From: an uncultured Clostridia bacterium
GTDB lineage: Bacteria; Bacillota; Clostridia; Lachnospirales; CAG-274
Length of the DNA stretch: 64,000 nucleotides
Reading direction: 5' to 3'
Assembly: GCA_947630475.1 (NCBI GenBank)
Contig: CANRHR010000002.1
Span: forward strand, 62,001 to 126,000
Of this stretch, positions 62,209 to 64,000 are shown in pieces (the first letter of the stretch is position 1; each line of letters starts with the position of its first letter). The position numbers were made by a program, and so were the translations under genes. Below the pieces are notes generated by a model. That model was given only the letters and a program-made list of their open reading frames with translations, was not told the DNA's origin and made no database searches.

Positions 62209-62946
62209 CTAATCTATTTCACATACCTCTCCCAATACCTTTCCTATGCTGTCATGAATGACCAAATTGGCTTTGCCGTCATAGGAGGTTTCGCTTTTGT
62301 TTATCAAAATAAGTTTATTTCCTTGATAATAATTAATAAGGCCTGCTGCCGGATATACTACCAATGATGTTCCGCCTACAATTAAAACATCGGCATTTTT
62401 TATAAAATTGACGGCGCTGCTCCACACATAGTTATCAAGTCCTTCCTCATAAAGCACAACATCAGGTTTTATTATCGAGCCGCATTTTTTGCAATATGGC
62501 ACACCGTCCATATTTATAATATCTTCTGCACTGTAAAATTCGCCGCAGTTTCTGTTCATGCAATAGTTTCTGAAAACAGAGCCGTGAAGCTCAAAAACGT
62601 TTTTGCTGCCGGCAAGCTGATGAAGATTATCGATATTTTGGGTTACAACAGCTTTAAGCTTGCCTTCATTTTCGAGCTTTGCAAGGGCGTAGTGGGCTTT
62701 GTTTGGCTTAGCGTCAAGATATATAAGATTTTCTTTATAATACTCAAAAAATTCTTTGGTATGGGATTTAAAGAAACTGTGGCTTATTAAAGTTTCGGGG
62801 GGATAGCCGTATTTTGTAACGGCATTATATAAGCCGTCCTTGCTTCTGAAATCTGGTATATTGCTTTCGGTTGAAACTCCTGCGCCGCCTAAAAAAACAA
62901 TATTGCTGCTTTTTTCTATTATGCTTTTAAGCTCGTCATAAGCCAA
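62209..62946 (-). CDS. Sir2-family NAD-dependent protein deacylase (sirtuin)
   Basis: Removes acyl groups from lysines using NAD+. The 245-residue catalytic core has GGAGVSTESNIPDFRSKDGLY, TQNIDNLHQLAGS, the catalytic His in ELHGSVFRNYC, the zinc knuckle (two CxxC-like pairs: CMNRNC and CKKC), GSIIKPDVVLYEE and GGTSLVVYPAAG. The longest frame runs to 63057 inside the aminotransferase gene. The AAAGGA site best serves TTG 62946, and ATG 62955 would sit directly on it. It begins 5 bp after the aminotransferase stop and is cotranscribed with it. Its targets are unknown. Confidence 0.93.
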   Translation of the reverse strand: MAYDELKSIIEKSSNIVFLGGAGVSTESNIPDFRSKDGLYNAVTKYGYPPETLISHSFFKSHTKEFFEYYKENLIYLDAKPNKAHYALAKLENEGKLKAVVTQNIDNLHQLAGSKNVFELHGSVFRNYCMNRNCGEFYSAEDIINMDGVPYCKKCGSIIKPDVVLYEEGLDNYVWSSAVNFIKNADVLIVGGTSLVVYPAAGLINYYQGNKLILINKSETSYDGKANLVIHDSIGKVLGEVCEID

Positions 62947-62951
62947 ATTGA

Positions 62952-64000
62952 TCATTCCTTTCTGTATTTTTTTATAAATGCTTCTATTTTTTGAAGAGCC
63001 TTTTGTATTGCTTCGATAGAATATGCATACGAGCATCTTATAAAGCCTTCGCCGCATTCTCCCAATGCCGTTCCCGGCACAACGGCAACCTTTGCTTCAT
63101 AAAGGAGCCTTTCACAAAATTCATCGGAGGATAAGCCTGTTGATTTTATGCACGGAAAAAGATAAAATGCACCCAGCGCTTCAAAACATTCAAGTCCCAT
63201 TTTCCTAAATCCGTTAAGCATAACTCTTCTTCTTGCGTCATATTCCTTACGCATTTTGCTTACATCATCATCACAGCATCTTAGCGCCTCTATAGCGGAA
63301 TACTGACTTATAGTCGGCGCACACATTATTATGTATTGATGAATTTTTGTCATTGCGGCTATCAACTCTTTTGGGCCTGCGGCATAACCCAGCCTCCAGC
63401 CTGTCATTGCGTAAGATTTTGAAAATCCGTTTAAAACTATTGTTTTATTATACATTGAATCTATTTCGGCAATAGATGTATGCTTTATGCCGCCGTAGGT
63501 AAGCTCCGAATAAATTTCATCGCTTATAATTACTATATCCCTGTCTTTTAAGACATCGGCTATTTTTTCAAGGTCTTTTTTTTCCATAATTGCGCCGGTG
63601 GGATTGTTGGGATACGGAAGAATAAGAGCTTTTGTTTTATCCGTAAGTTTTTCTAAAATTTCTTCGGCAGTAAGACGAAACTCATTTTCAACCTTAGTTG
63701 TAATAACAATAGGTATTCCGCCTGCCATAATTATACAGGGCTTATATGAAACATAGCTTGGCTCGGGTATAAGCACTTCATCGCCGGGGTTTATAACTGC
63801 CCTTAGCGCCAAATCTATTCCTTCGCTTGCCCCAACTGTAACAAGTACCTGTCCTTTTGGATTATAATCAAGGTTATTTTTTCTTTTTAAATATCTGCTT
63901 ATTTCTTCTCTTAATTCCAACAAGCCTGCGTTTGATGTATAAACCGTTCTGCATTTTTCAAGAGTGTATATACCTCTTTCCCTTATTGCCCATGGAGTTT
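62952..64000 (-). CDS. PLP-dependent class I/II aminotransferase, 5' end outside window
   Basis: The frame is open to the right edge, so the N-terminal part is missing. The visible part has the fold-type I pattern: VTVGASEGIDLALRAVINPGDEVLIPEPSY, PYPNNPTGAIM (Asn contacting the cofactor), ISDEIYSELTYGG, SKSYAMTGWRLGYA (PLP-binding Lys in the SKSYAMTG motif) and the C-terminal FIRCSYAYSIEAIQKAL (Arg binding the substrate carboxylate). It resembles aspartate/aromatic aminotransferases or PatA; the exact amino acid is not determinable. The sirtuin gene follows at 5 bp, with its ribosome site inside the last codons of this gene. Confidence 0.93.
   Translation of the reverse strand, partial: TPWAIRERGIYTLEKCRTVYTSNAGLLELREEISRYLKRKNNLDYNPKGQVLVTVGASEGIDLALRAVINPGDEVLIPEPSYVSYKPCIIMAGGIPIVITTKVENEFRLTAEEILEKLTDKTKALILPYPNNPTGAIMEKKDLEKIADVLKDRDIVIISDEIYSELTYGGIKHTSIAEIDSMYNKTIVLNGFSKSYAMTGWRLGYAAGPKELIAAMTKIHQYIIMCAPTISQYSAIEALRCCDDDVSKMRKEYDARRRVMLNGFRKMGLECFEALGAFYLFPCIKSTGLSSDEFCERLLYEAKVAVVPGTALGECGEGFIRCSYAYSIEAIQKALQKIEAFIKKYRKE

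Overview
The window reads as chromosomal DNA of an anaerobic, endospore-forming, AT-rich Clostridia-type Firmicute that specialises in pectin. The grounds are AT-rich genes behind strong AGGAGG-type ribosome sites, a spoIIID gene, a SpoIID-like protein and a SpoIIE-type phosphatase, rubrerythrin with a PerR-like regulator instead of aerobic defences, a proline T-box, S-layer-homology (SLH) anchored surface proteins and two sets of pectin genes. This profile fits gut pectin degraders such as Monoglobus, but that assignment is inference from gene content. Both window edges cut genes: a beta-propeller protein on the left and a PLP aminotransferase on the right.

Layout. 1-9.3 kb: a beta-propeller protein, a 2105-residue SLH surface protein with about seven internal repeats, and a small secreted stalk-domain protein. 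9.3-15.8 kb (minus): smc-ftsY-TPR-phosphatase operon, divergent from asnS at 16.2 kb. 17.8-20.8 kb: a MATE transporter and an L,D-transpeptidase. 21.2-30.5 kb: a pectin-oligosaccharide import and cytoplasmic breakdown cluster (lipoprotein binding protein, two permeases, pectinesterase, alpha/beta esterase, PL26-like rhamnogalacturonan lyase, GH28). 30.7-34.3 kb (minus): cardiolipin synthase, an AI-2E family permease and mntP. 34.6-41.0 kb: a diguanylate cyclase, T-box plus proS, a PerR-like regulator and a rubredoxin/glutamate-synthase/rubrerythrin fusion. 41.3-45.9 kb (minus): a GGDEF-EAL protein, a SpoIID-like protein and queA. 46.1 kb: spoIIID, with a sigma-E-like promoter. 46.5-52.1 kb (minus): a partner-switching signalling cluster (STAS, SpoIIE phosphatase, unknown protein), a lipoprotein tyrosine phosphatase and a STAS/kinase chimera. 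52.5-58.5 kb: a surface pectin methylesterase/acetylesterase with SLH motifs and a GH18 protein. 58.5-64 kb: a two-gene chromate-type transporter, a coiled-coil protein, a frameshifted leucine-rich-repeat protein, a sirtuin and the aminotransferase.

How they work together. The SLH-anchored methylesterase/acetylesterase would de-esterify pectin at the cell surface. The ABC importer, which has no ATPase gene here and probably shares one, would bring in oligosaccharides. The leaderless pectinesterase, esterase, lyase and GH28 would finish them in the cytoplasm.

The least expected signals are two families of dispersed intergenic repeats. Family A (three copies plus a remnant, 100-180 bp) shows base-pair-preserving changes between copies, and one copy is flanked by a 23-bp direct repeat. 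Family B is made of short hairpins with a GCCTnnTAGGC-like apex and, in the longer copies, an AGTAYGNAGC...GAATATC tail; about ten copies lie in gene leaders and gene ends. Also notable are a seven-G tract that splits the leucine-rich-repeat gene and looks like a phase-variation switch, an in-frame rubrerythrin fusion that keeps its own ribosome site, and an SGNH domain that has lost its catalytic serine.
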